This document shows, one piece after another, positions 24,156-31,791 of a stretch of 37,030 bases of DNA. A program made the translations under genes and the position numbers. The DNA is from Deltaproteobacteria bacterium (lineage in GTDB: Bacteria; Desulfobacterota; Desulfomonilia; UBA1062). The stretch spans positions 1-37,030 of the forward strand of contig JAKPQL010000030.1 of the NCBI GenBank assembly GCA_029547045.1, read 5' to 3'. The notes beneath the pieces were generated by a model, which was not told the DNA's origin, made no database searches, and was given only the letters and a program-made list of their open reading frames with translations. Numbering within the stretch: position 1 is the first letter of the stretch; each line of letters begins with the position of its first letter.

Positions 24156-25922
24156 CTATTTGCTTGTGGCCACCTTCTTATGGGGCATGTCGGTACCCCG
24201 CTTCGTATACTTGGTATGGAGCAGCTTGTGGGACTTGTGCCCCAGTGGCTTCTCGAGGAAGATCTCGTAAATCCTCTTCACGGAGGGGTTCTCATGGGAC
24301 TGGCGGAACTTCTGCACCGCACCGTCGTCCTTGTACAGGGCCGCGGCACGGGTGATTCTCTTTTCGTTGCTGGGCGCGATGGGCTGTCCGCCGCCGGACA
24401 CGCAGCCGCCCGGGCAGCACATGACCTCGATGAAGGCGTAGTCGGCTTTCCCCTCGCGGATCTTGTCCATGAGCTTGCGGGCATTGCCCAAGCCGTGGGC
24501 CACGGCCACCTTGACCTTTCCGAGGGGACCCACTTCGACCGCTGCTTCCTTCACACCCTCGAGACCGCGCACCGGGGTGATGTCGAGGCTCTCGAGGTTG
24601 GTACCGGTTACTATGGCGTACACGGTCCTCAGCGCAGCCTCCATGACGCCGCCCGTGGCGCCGAAGATGGTCCCGGCGCCGGTGTACTCGCCCAGCGGGT
24701 TGTCGTAGTCGCCGTCCGGCAGGTTCGCGAAGTCGATGCCTGCCTGCCTGATCATGCGGGCAAGCTCACGGGTGGTCAGCACGTAGTCGACGTCCTGGTA
24801 CCCGCTGTCGTTCATCTCGTCGCGCTGGCACTCGAACTTCTTGGCCGTGCAGGGCATGATGGACACCGACACGATGTCCTTGGGGTCGATCCCGGCCTGC
24901 TCGGCGTAGTACGACTTGATGAGGGCGCCCATCATCTGCTGGGGTGACTTGCAGGTGGAGAGGTGGTCGAGGAGGTCCGGGTAGAAGTGCTCGCAGAACT
25001 TGATCCAGCCTGGAGAACACGAGGTGATCATGGGGAGCTTGCCGCCCTCCTTCACCCGCTGGAGCAGCTCGCTGCCTTCCTCCATGATGGTGAGGTCTGC
25101 GGTGAAGTTGGTGTCGAACACCTTGTCGAAGCCGAGGCGCCTCAGCGCGGTGAGCATCTTGCCGGTGACCAGCGAGCCCACGGGCATGCCGAGGTCCTCG
25201 CCGAGAGCGGCCCGGATGGCAGGGGCCTCCTGGACCACCACGTGCTTCTTGGGGTCATGCAGGGCTGCCCACACCGCCTCGGTGTCGTCCTTCTCGTAGA
25301 GTGCGCCCACCGGGCAGGCGAGCACGCACTGTCCGCACATGGTGCAGTTGGTCTCGATCAAGGGCAGGTCGAAGGGCGGTCCGATGAACACCTTGTCGCC
25401 TCTGAATGAAGGCTGCAGCACGCAGGCGGTCTGGATCTCCTCGCACACGGTCACGCAGCGGTAGCACTTGATGCACTTGCTCGAGTCGCGCACGATGGAC
25501 GGGCTGGACTGGTCGAGCTTCTTCGCCTTGTACTCGGGGTATGCGAAACGGACGCTCCGCAAACCCACGCTCTCTGCCACTTCCTGGAGCTCACAGCTGC
25601 CGTTGCGGATGCAGACGTTGCAATCCGTGGGGTGGTTCGCAAGCAGCAGCTCCACGTTGAGCTTGCGGGCGTGGCGCACACGCTCGGTGGTGGTCTTCAC
25701 GATCATGCCTTCGGCCACCGGAAACACGCACGACGCCACCAGGTTCCTCTGGCCTTCCACCTCTGTCACGCAGACCCTGCAGGCACCGGGCGTGTGGTGG
25801 ATCTCCGGCCAGGCGCACAGGGTGGGAATGGTGATTCCTACAGACTTGGCGGCTTCCAGGATGGTGCTGCCTTCCGGTACGCTCACCTTGATGTTGTCGA
25901 TGGTCAGATTCACTGTCGCCAT
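24156..25922 (-). CDS. hndD: [FeFe] hydrogenase catalytic subunit (HydA/HndD type)
   Basis: A 588-residue group A catalytic subunit that makes or oxidises H2 in the cytoplasm. N-terminal NuoG-like part: [2Fe-2S] ligands Cys36, 48, 51, 65; His-ligated [4Fe-4S] around 97-110; two [4Fe-4S] clusters between residues 150 and 203. H-cluster domain: P1 TSCSPGW with Cys302, P2 MPCTAKK with Cys358, P3 MCCPGGC with Cys503 and Cys507. Ser303 stands where many monomeric enzymes have the proton-relay Cys. The last 35 residues, after the small-subunit region, are Lys- and His-rich. It is the last gene of the hnd operon, 28 nt after hndC, with GAGGAG upstream of its ATG. Domain order matches HydA of electron-bifurcating hydrogenases and HndD of the NADP-reducing enzyme. 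Confidence 0.96.
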   Translation of the reverse strand: MATVNLTIDNIKVSVPEGSTILEAAKSVGITIPTLCAWPEIHHTPGACRVCVTEVEGQRNLVASCVFPVAEGMIVKTTTERVRHARKLNVELLLANHPTDCNVCIRNGSCELQEVAESVGLRSVRFAYPEYKAKKLDQSSPSIVRDSSKCIKCYRCVTVCEEIQTACVLQPSFRGDKVFIGPPFDLPLIETNCTMCGQCVLACPVGALYEKDDTEAVWAALHDPKKHVVVQEAPAIRAALGEDLGMPVGSLVTGKMLTALRRLGFDKVFDTNFTADLTIMEEGSELLQRVKEGGKLPMITSCSPGWIKFCEHFYPDLLDHLSTCKSPQQMMGALIKSYYAEQAGIDPKDIVSVSIMPCTAKKFECQRDEMNDSGYQDVDYVLTTRELARMIRQAGIDFANLPDGDYDNPLGEYTGAGTIFGATGGVMEAALRTVYAIVTGTNLESLDITPVRGLEGVKEAAVEVGPLGKVKVAVAHGLGNARKLMDKIREGKADYAFIEVMCCPGGCVSGGGQPIAPSNEKRITRAAALYKDDGAVQKFRQSHENPSVKRIYEIFLEKPLGHKSHKLLHTKYTKRGTDMPHKKVATSK

Positions 25923-25950
25923 GCTGTCTTCTCCTCTTCAGCTGCTTTCC

Positions 25951-28900
25951 CTACAGCTCCGCGTCGCAGCGCAGGCACCTGCAGGCCTCTTTGTAGGCGG
26001 TCTTCTTGGAATAGCCCAGCTCCACCTCCTTGAAGGTGATCCTCCGCTCGGCCTTCTTGAGCTCGGGCATCTTGCCCCGGGGCGTTTCTACCACCTCCTC
26101 GTCCACCTCGAAGGGGATCTCGATGACCTCCTCGGGCGGGACCTTGTAGGCGGGCTCGTTGTTCTTTGCCCGGATGAAGCCGTCCACATCCGAAGCTGTC
26201 CTGTGGCCCATGGCGATGGCTTCCACCACCGTTGCCGGGCCGCTGGCCGCGTCGCCCGCGATGAACACGTTTCCGGCCGTGGTCCTGTTCTTGCCCTTGC
26301 CCGTCTTCTTGATGCCGCCCCACTTGTCCAGCGCCACGTCGGAACCGGCCGGGATGAACGAGGCATCGGTGTTCTGGGAGATGGCCGGAACGATGGTGTC
26401 GATGGCCAGCGTGAACTCGCTGCCCTGGATGGGTACGGGCTTGCGGCGGCCCGAGCGGTCGAACTCGCCCAGCCTCATGCGCTGGCACTCCACGCCCATG
26501 AGCTTGCCGTTCTTGCCGATGAGCTTTGTCGGGGCCACGAGATACTCGATCTTGACTCCTTCATGCTCGGCCGCCACTATCTCGTTCTCCCAGGCGGGCA
26601 TGTCCTTGCGCTCGCGCCTGTACAGGATGGTGACGTCCTTGGCACAAAGGCGCACGGCCGTGCGGGCCGCGTCGATGGCGGAGTTGCCGCCGCCCACGAT
26701 GGCCACCTTCGAGCCGATGTTGACCTTCTTGCCCAGGTTGACTTCCCTCAGGAATTCCACCGCGCCCCAGACACCGGAGAGGTCTTCGCCCTCGATGTCG
26801 AGCTTCCAGCTCTTGTGTGCGCCCACCGCGATGACGATGGCGTCGAAGTCCTTCCTGACCTGCTCGAAACTGATGTCCCTGCCGATGCGGGTGTTGGTCT
26901 TGATCTCGACGCCCAATGCCCGGATGTCGTCAACCTCCTGCTCCACGATATCGCGGGGCATGCGGTATTCGGGGATGGCATAGCGCATCATGCCGCCCGC
27001 GTAAGGCAGCTCCTCGAACACGGTGACCTTGTAACCCCTCAAGCACAGGTCCTGGGCCGCGGTGAGACCTGCTGGGCCGCCGCCTATGACCGCGACCTTC
27101 TCCTTGCGGGTGACCGGGATCTGGTCGATCTTGGGCCTCTTCGCGTTGTCCGCGATGTATCGCTTGAGCCATGCAATGGCCATGGGCTCGTCGAGCTGGC
27201 CCCTGCGGCACTTGTTGGCGCAGAACTGGGGGCAGACCCTGCCGCACACGCCCGGGAACGGGTTGGTGCGCTTCATGACCTTGAAGGCATCGGCGAGGCG
27301 GTTGGCCCTGATGAGCGCGATGTATGCAGGAATATCCATCTCGATGGGGCATGCATGCTGGCAGGGCGACTTGAACAGTTTGGAGCAGACCACCGCCGGG
27401 CACTTCTTGTCGTAGATGTGGGCCTCGTACTCGTGACGGAAGTAGCGGATGGTGGAGAGTACCGGGTTGGGTGCCGTCTGGCCGAGCCCGCACAGGGCCG
27501 AGTCCTTGATGACCGCGGCCAGGTCTTCCAGGAGCTCGATGTCGCCTTCCCTGCCCTGGCCATCGCAGATCCTCTTCAGGATCTCCAGCATGCGCTTGGT
27601 GCCCTCGCGGCACGGGGTGCACTTGCCGCAGGACTCTTCCTGGCAGAACTCCATGAAGAACTTGGCCGTGTCCACCATGCAGGTGTCCTCGTCCATGACG
27701 ATGAGCCCGCCCGATCCCATGATGGCGCCGAGCTTGATGATCTCTTCATAGTCGGTGGGGGTGTTCAGCGCCTCGGCCGGGATGCAGCCCCCGGACGGGC
27801 CGCCCAGCTGGGCCGCCTTGTACTGCTTGCCCTTGCGGATGCCGCCGCCTATGTCGAAGATGATATCGCCGATGGAGGTGCCCATGGGGACTTCCACCAG
27901 GCCCACGTTGTTCACGGCCCCGGTGAGCGCGAACACCTTGGTGCCCTTGGAGCGTTCTGTGCCAATGGACGCATACCATGCGCCGCCGTTCAGCACTATC
28001 TGCGCGATGTTGGCGTAGGTCTCGACATTGTTGAGCACCGAGGGCTTCTGCCACAGCCCCTTGCTGGCAGGGAACGGCGGGCGGGGACGCGGCATGCCGC
28101 GCTTGCCCTCGATGGAGTTCATGAGCGCTGTCTCTTCGCCGCACACGAAGGCGCCGGCGCCCTGGTAGACATGGATGTCCAGGCTGTAATCAGTGCCCAG
28201 GATGTTTTTGCCAAGCAGGCCGTATTCGCGGGCCTGTTCGATGGCGATAGTGAGCCGCTTGATGGCGAGCGGGTACTCGGCCCTGCAGTAGATGTAGCCC
28301 TCGTTGGCCCCGATGGAGTAGCCGCCGATGATCATGCCCTCGAGCACGGCATGGGGGTCGGCCTCCAGGATGGAGCGGTCCATGAACGCACCCGGGTCAC
28401 CCTCGTCGGCGTTGCAGAGGATGTACTTCTCGTCGCCGGGTGACTTGCGGGCAAAGGACCACTTCATACCGGTGGGGAAACCTCCGCCCCCACGGCCGCG
28501 CAGACCCGACTTCTTCACCTCCTCGATGACCTCGTCCGGGGTCATCTCGGTGAGCGCCTTGGCCGCGGCCATGTAGCCGTCGCGGGCGATGTACTCGTCT
28601 ATCTTCTCGGCGTCGATGAGGCCCCTGTTCTTGAGCGCGATGAGCTTCTGCTTTCCGAAGAACGGGATGTCCAGCATGTGGGGGATGGGCTGAGCCGTGG
28701 TGGGCTCCTTGTACATGAGCCTCTTCACCGGGCGGCCCTTGATGATGTGCTCTTCGATGATCTCGGGAACGTCCTCTGCCTTCACGTACTGGTAGAAGGT
28801 GCCCTCCGGGTAAATGACCATGATGGGCCCTGCGGCGCAGAACCCGTTGCAGCCGGTCTCCACCACGGAAACCTCGTCGGTGAGATTCTTGGCGATCAGT

Positions 28901-28992
28901 TCCTGGACCACGGCCCGATGGACGGCCTCGCTGCCCGACGCATTGCAGCCGGTGCCGCCGCAGGTGAGTATGTGTGCGCGAAAGACCTTCAT
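25951..28992 (-). CDS. hndC: Fused HndC/HydB (NuoF-like) flavoprotein and GltD/NfnB-like FAD-NADP(H) oxidoreductase
   Basis: A 1013-residue fusion. Residues 1-100: thioredoxin-like [2Fe-2S] domain, Cys11, 16, 48, 52. Residues 120-440: NuoF core with FMN/NAD(H) loops GRGGGGFPTG (166-175) and NADEGDPGAF. Residues 450-505: [4Fe-4S] ligands CGKCTPC (455, 458, 461) and Cys501. Residues 530-600: Cys-rich domain CPAVVC, CQHAC, CGRVCPQFC as in the N-terminus of GltD/NfnB. Residues 633-930: FAD site VAVIGGGPAG, second dinucleotide site VAIVGGGNSAIDAA (764-777) and YRRERKDMPA (791-800), a 2'-phosphate-binding type motif that favours NADP(H), then a GDA FAD motif. The C-terminus has CRCLRC. The usual HydB C-terminal ferredoxin domain is replaced by this module. 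Its ATG overlaps the hndB stop (ATGA). Probable electron bifurcation/confurcation core of the complex. Confidence 0.93.
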   Translation of the reverse strand: MKVFRAHILTCGGTGCNASGSEAVHRAVVQELIAKNLTDEVSVVETGCNGFCAAGPIMVIYPEGTFYQYVKAEDVPEIIEEHIIKGRPVKRLMYKEPTTAQPIPHMLDIPFFGKQKLIALKNRGLIDAEKIDEYIARDGYMAAAKALTEMTPDEVIEEVKKSGLRGRGGGGFPTGMKWSFARKSPGDEKYILCNADEGDPGAFMDRSILEADPHAVLEGMIIGGYSIGANEGYIYCRAEYPLAIKRLTIAIEQAREYGLLGKNILGTDYSLDIHVYQGAGAFVCGEETALMNSIEGKRGMPRPRPPFPASKGLWQKPSVLNNVETYANIAQIVLNGGAWYASIGTERSKGTKVFALTGAVNNVGLVEVPMGTSIGDIIFDIGGGIRKGKQYKAAQLGGPSGGCIPAEALNTPTDYEEIIKLGAIMGSGGLIVMDEDTCMVDTAKFFMEFCQEESCGKCTPCREGTKRMLEILKRICDGQGREGDIELLEDLAAVIKDSALCGLGQTAPNPVLSTIRYFRHEYEAHIYDKKCPAVVCSKLFKSPCQHACPIEMDIPAYIALIRANRLADAFKVMKRTNPFPGVCGRVCPQFCANKCRRGQLDEPMAIAWLKRYIADNAKRPKIDQIPVTRKEKVAVIGGGPAGLTAAQDLCLRGYKVTVFEELPYAGGMMRYAIPEYRMPRDIVEQEVDDIRALGVEIKTNTRIGRDISFEQVRKDFDAIVIAVGAHKSWKLDIEGEDLSGVWGAVEFLREVNLGKKVNIGSKVAIVGGGNSAIDAARTAVRLCAKDVTILYRRERKDMPAWENEIVAAEHEGVKIEYLVAPTKLIGKNGKLMGVECQRMRLGEFDRSGRRKPVPIQGSEFTLAIDTIVPAISQNTDASFIPAGSDVALDKWGGIKKTGKGKNRTTAGNVFIAGDAASGPATVVEAIAMGHRTASDVDGFIRAKNNEPAYKVPPEEVIEIPFEVDEEVVETPRGKMPELKKAERRITFKEVELGYSKKTAYKEACRCLRCDAEL

Positions 28993-29387
28993 TTACCAAC
29001 CCCCTTTGTGTCGTGCTCCGAGCCCCGGGCCATGACGAAATCCGTCTGCACCTCGCCTGCCATGATATGGCGCTTGAAGATCTGCCTGGCCTTGTTCGGG
29101 GTCAGGTATTCATAGACGATAGCGTCCTTGCCCTGCTCCTCGACTGTGGCCAGCGGCTCCCTGCTGCAGATGCCGATGCAGCCCGAGGTGGTGATGAGCA
29201 CATCATTGATGTTGTTCTCACTGATCTCGCTCATGAAGGTGTCGAGGATCTCCTTGGCGCCGGAGGCGATGCCGCAGGTGCCCATGTGCACGGTGAGCTT
29301 CAGGCGCTTGGTGCCGGCCCTGAACTGGTCCTCTTTCTCCACCCTGTCCTTGATCTTTTTCAGATCGTCGATCGTCAGCTTCGCCAT
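28989..29387 (-). CDS. hndB: HndB-like thioredoxin-fold ferredoxin-type subunit
   Basis: A 132-residue protein resembling HndB of NADP-reducing hydrogenase: an N-terminal helix, then VHMGTCGIASGAKEIL, then TTSGCIGICSREP, the pattern of thioredoxin-like [2Fe-2S] domains. Only three cysteines are present (38, 70, 74); His34 stands where CX3C would put the first ligand, so the cluster is either His-ligated or absent. It lies between hndA (10-nt gap, with an AGGAGG ribosome site) and hndC (ATGA overlap), in the same order as hndABCD. In the complex it probably relays electrons between the HndA and HndC clusters; this is inference from the order. Confidence 0.88.
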   Translation of the reverse strand: MAKLTIDDLKKIKDRVEKEDQFRAGTKRLKLTVHMGTCGIASGAKEILDTFMSEISENNINDVLITTSGCIGICSREPLATVEEQGKDAIVYEYLTPNKARQIFKRHIMAGEVQTDFVMARGSEHDTKGVGK

Positions 29388-29397
29388 CTCGCCCCTC

Positions 29398-29904
29398 CTA
29401 GTTATACTTCGCGAGCACCTGCTCGAGTTTGGCCGGCTTCACCTGCCCGTGGGTGTCCGCGTCTATGACCACCACCGGCGCAAGCCCGCATGCCCCCAGA
29501 CAGCGCACCGTCTCCAGGGAGAAGTTCCTGTCTTCCGTGCACCCGCCCGGCTCGATCTTGAGGATCTGGCTCATCCGGTCCAGGATGTTCTGCCCGCCGC
29601 GCACGTAGCACGCCGTGCCGAGGCACACGCGGATCACGTGCTTGCCCCGGGGGATCATGGTGAAAAAGGAGTAGAAGGTGACCACGCCATAGACGTTGGC
29701 AAGGGGGATATTGAGCCCGTCCGACACTACGGCCTGGATCGCCCTGGGCAGATACCCGCACACCTCCTGGACCTGCTCCAGGACAGGGATCAGGGCGCCG
29801 GGTTTCCCCCTGTGGTCCGCGATGATCTTGTCCACCTGCGCGAGCTGCTCGGCCGTGAATTCCGCCAGACCCGCATCCGTCTTGACTGTATCGACTGCTG
29901 CCAC
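29398..29904 (-). CDS. hndA: NuoE-like [2Fe-2S] subunit of the hydrogenase complex (HndA/HydC)
   Basis: A 168-residue NuoE-family protein. An N-terminal helical bundle (about residues 15-85, with GYLPRAIQAVVSDGLN and VYGVVTFYSFF) is followed by the thioredoxin-like [2Fe-2S] domain with Cys94, 99, 135 and 139 in the standard CLGTAC and CLGACG motifs. It is the small subunit that partners the NuoF-like protein in NAD(P)-linked hydrogenases and complex I. The start codon is GTG at 29904, with AGGGGG about 6 nt upstream. A separate in-frame leader frame ends with TAA just 3 nt before this GTG. First structural gene of the hnd operon. Confidence 0.94.
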   Translation of the reverse strand: MAAVDTVKTDAGLAEFTAEQLAQVDKIIADHRGKPGALIPVLEQVQEVCGYLPRAIQAVVSDGLNIPLANVYGVVTFYSFFTMIPRGKHVIRVCLGTACYVRGGQNILDRMSQILKIEPGGCTEDRNFSLETVRCLGACGLAPVVVIDADTHGQVKPAKLEQVLAKYN

Positions 29905-29907
29905 GGT

Positions 29908-30162
29908 TTACCCCCTATCGCGTATTCGGTCGCGTTGATGTCTTGACGCTTTCGAGCATATTTCCTTATCATGCATTGATAATCGCTTCAAGCGGAAACT
30001 GAATGATGGTTCAGGATTCAGCACGGGGAACGACGCGGGGGTGGATCCGGCCTTGTGAAACAGGGAACAAACGGCAAGACTCTCCCCGCCCACCTTCATC
30101 AAGGACTTGATCATTCCGAGATTGTTTACGGCAATACTCAGTATTGCTTCCGTTTTCTGCAT
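29908..30162 (-). CDS. Possible 84-codon leader ORF ahead of hndA
   Basis: An ATG with a very good ribosome site (GGAGG five nt upstream) opens 84 codons that end in TAA 3 nt before the hndA GTG, in the same reading frame as hndA. The first ~50 codons have GC-rich third positions and a plausible protein (IAVNNLGMIKSLMKVGGES); the last ~30 are AT-richer and basic (RHQRDRIRDRG) and look non-coding. No family recognised. It might be a translated leader that couples to hndA, a decayed gene, or chance in the 5' leader of the operon. Confidence 0.3.
   Translation of the reverse strand: MQKTEAILSIAVNNLGMIKSLMKVGGESLAVCSLFHKAGSTPASFPVLNPEPSFSFRLKRLSMHDKEICSKASRHQRDRIRDRG
30131..30147. promoter_or_regulatory. 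Perfect palindrome in the hndA-mobA intergenic region
   Basis: GCAATAC, TCA, GTATTGC: 7-bp perfect arms. It lies between the divergent hndA and mobA genes, inside the possible leader ORF, and has the size of a dimeric regulator site. It does not match the Rex or Fnr consensus. Confidence 0.35.
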
Positions 30163-30199
30163 CCTCTCCTCCAGGGTCGTTCAGGATCGATGTGTCTGT

Positions 30200-30218
30200 C
30201 TGTTCAGGGAAAGAACAG
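30200..30218. promoter_or_regulatory. Second inverted repeat in the hndA-mobA intergenic region
   Basis: CTGTTC and GAACAG arms with a 7-nt spacer, about 40 nt upstream of the leader ORF start and just before the mobA -35 box. It is placed where an operator could act on either promoter. No known regulator is assigned. Confidence 0.3.
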
Positions 30219-30230
30219 GCCGGATTTTTC

Positions 30231-30259
30231 TTGACGAGCCCTGTCCGGGAATCCTAAAG
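30231..30259 (+). promoter_or_regulatory. Candidate sigma70 promoter of mobA
   Basis: TTGACG (30231-30236), 17-nt spacer, CTAAAG (30254-30259). The -35 is close to consensus, the -10 weak. The expected start of transcription falls within a few nt of the mobA ATG, which has no Shine-Dalgarno. Confidence 0.35.
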
Positions 30260-30267
30260 ACCTGCCC

Positions 30268-30831
30268 ATGACCGGTGTCATCCTCATCGGGGGGAAGTCC
30301 AGACGGTTCGGCACGGACAAGGTCCTCGCCGACTACATGGGCAGACCCCTCATCGATCATGTGGCCGACATCCTCAAGGACCTCTTCGATGAAGTCGTCC
30401 TCGTTGGCCACCTGCGGCCGGGTCTTGAGCGGTACCATGTGGTGGAGGACATCAGACCAGGCTGCGGCCCCATGGGAGGCATCTATACCGCGCTGAGCTC
30501 CACCGGCGCCGAGTACTGCTTTGTCTGCGCCGCGGACATGCCCAACCTCAACCCCGGGCTCATCACCCACATGATCGCTCAGGCCCATGGCCACGACATC
30601 ACCATGCCCTTGTGGTCCAAGGGCAGGGAGCCGCTCCATGCCTTCTACCGCAGGACCATCACCCCCCATGCGGAGAGTCTGCTGGCGCAGAACAGGTTCC
30701 GGATCATGGAGCTGGTGGATAGGGTGGATACTCTCGTCATCCCCGAGGAAACCCTGCGACTCTACGGCGACCCCGAGGTCCTGTTCTCGAATATCAACAC
30801 CGTGCACGACATGGTCCGAATGGAGGGGTAG
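30268..30831 (+). CDS. mobA: Molybdenum cofactor guanylyltransferase
   Basis: A 187-residue MobA. It links GMP to molybdopterin to make MGD, the form of the molybdenum or tungsten cofactor used by formate dehydrogenase. The nucleotidyltransferase signature is at the N-terminus: LIGGKSRRFGTDK (residues 6-18), followed by GRPLIDH and the metal-site segment CAADMPNL near residue 90. Length is normal for MobA. The close relationship with fdhA fits: a bis-MGD enzyme needs this step. No Shine-Dalgarno precedes the ATG. Divergent from the hnd operon. A mobA-like nucleotidyltransferase for another substrate (MocA) is less likely because of the SRRFGTDK form. Confidence 0.9.
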   Translation: MTGVILIGGKSRRFGTDKVLADYMGRPLIDHVADILKDLFDEVVLVGHLRPGLERYHVVEDIRPGCGPMGGIYTALSSTGAEYCFVCAADMPNLNPGLITHMIAQAHGHDITMPLWSKGREPLHAFYRRTITPHAESLLAQNRFRIMELVDRVDTLVIPEETLRLYGDPEVLFSNINTVHDMVRMEG

Positions 30832-30876
30832 CGCCCGATTCCCGCCGTGCGAATCTCCTCGCTGCCCCGGCAGTCT

Positions 30877-30906
30877 TTGAAAAACCTCTCCGCATTGTGC
30901 TATAGA
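30877..30906 (+). promoter_or_regulatory. Candidate sigma70 promoter of the fumarase genes
   Basis: TTGAAA (30877-30882), 18-nt spacer, TATAGA (30901-30906). The predicted transcription start, about 7 nt after the -10, falls on the ATG at 30913, which has no Shine-Dalgarno; a leaderless mRNA is possible. Confidence 0.42.
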
Positions 30907-30912
30907 ACCTCC

Positions 30913-31791
30913 ATGGAAGAGGACCGGGTATACCAGAGCATGCACGAGCTCATCCGCCGCACCTGCACCGATCTCCCGCAGGACATCCTCGATGCCATCG
31001 AAAACGCCCGTGCGGCAGAGCGGGCCGGTTCCATAGCGCAGGCGACCCTGGACACGATCCTGAAGAGCTCCAGGTTGTCCCGGGAACGGACCCTGCCCAT
31101 CTGCCAGGACACGGGCGCCCTGCTCGCCCTCATCCAGTCACGGCCGGGAATGGACGTCGTCCTCATCGAAGAGGCCATCAGGAAGGCCGTGCGCGCACTG
31201 ACGGCCGAGGGCATCCTCAGGCAGAACTGCGTGGACCCCCTGACGGACAGGAACACCGGCGACAACACGGGCCAGGGAGCACCGCAGATACACTGCGAAC
31301 TGGCGGACGGACCCACTGTGGTCAGGGTCATGCTCAAGGGCGGGGGCTCGGAAAACATGAGCACCCAGTACAGCCTTCCCATGGCACGGATCCAGGCCGG
31401 AAGGGATTTCGAGGGGGTTCGCCGCTGCCTCCTGGATGCGGTGCACCAGGCACAGGGGCAGGGATGCGCGCCGGGAATCCTCGGCGTGTGCATCGGAGGC
31501 GACCGGGCTTCCGGATACCTGGAGGCCAAGAGACAGCTCTTCCGGCGCCTGGACGACGTGAATCCCTCTCCCGTGCTGGCCTTGCTGGAACAGACCGTGG
31601 TCGCACAGGCCAACTCCCTGGGCATAGGCCCCATGGGACTCGGCGGAAGGACCACCCTGCTGGGATGCAAGATCTGCGTCGCGGGCAGGCACCCGGCCTG
31701 TTTTTTCGTCACCGTGAGCTACTCGTGCTGGGCCACCAGGCGCTACCAGGTGGAGCTCGACACGACGGGAGGCATCGGCGCATGGATCTGA
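30913..31791 (+). CDS. Class I fumarate hydratase / tartrate dehydratase alpha subunit
   Basis: A 292-residue alpha subunit of a two-subunit class I fumarase, an oxygen-sensitive [4Fe-4S] enzyme that hydrates fumarate to malate. Motifs are LPICQDTG with Cys64, GGGSENMS near 143-150, GVCIGGDRASGY with Cys193, and a late CKIC pair at 252-255; these include the iron-sulfur ligands. The related L-tartrate dehydratase TtdA has the same fold and cannot be excluded, but the aspartase (which produces fumarate) nearby favours fumarase. An in-frame GTG at 30847 would add 22 residues that are not family-like. The stop codon overlaps the beta-subunit start by 10 nt. Confidence 0.9.
   Translation: MEEDRVYQSMHELIRRTCTDLPQDILDAIENARAAERAGSIAQATLDTILKSSRLSRERTLPICQDTGALLALIQSRPGMDVVLIEEAIRKAVRALTAEGILRQNCVDPLTDRNTGDNTGQGAPQIHCELADGPTVVRVMLKGGGSENMSTQYSLPMARIQAGRDFEGVRRCLLDAVHQAQGQGCAPGILGVCIGGDRASGYLEAKRQLFRRLDDVNPSPVLALLEQTVVAQANSLGIGPMGLGGRTTLLGCKICVAGRHPACFFVTVSYSCWATRRYQVELDTTGGIGAWI

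Noticed and set aside
25468-28443. 991-codon open frame on the plus strand opposite hndC and hndD
   Set aside because: Composition is rich in Gly, Ala, His and Asp with no domain; it spans two well-identified minus-strand genes and arises from the GC-rich third positions of their codons.
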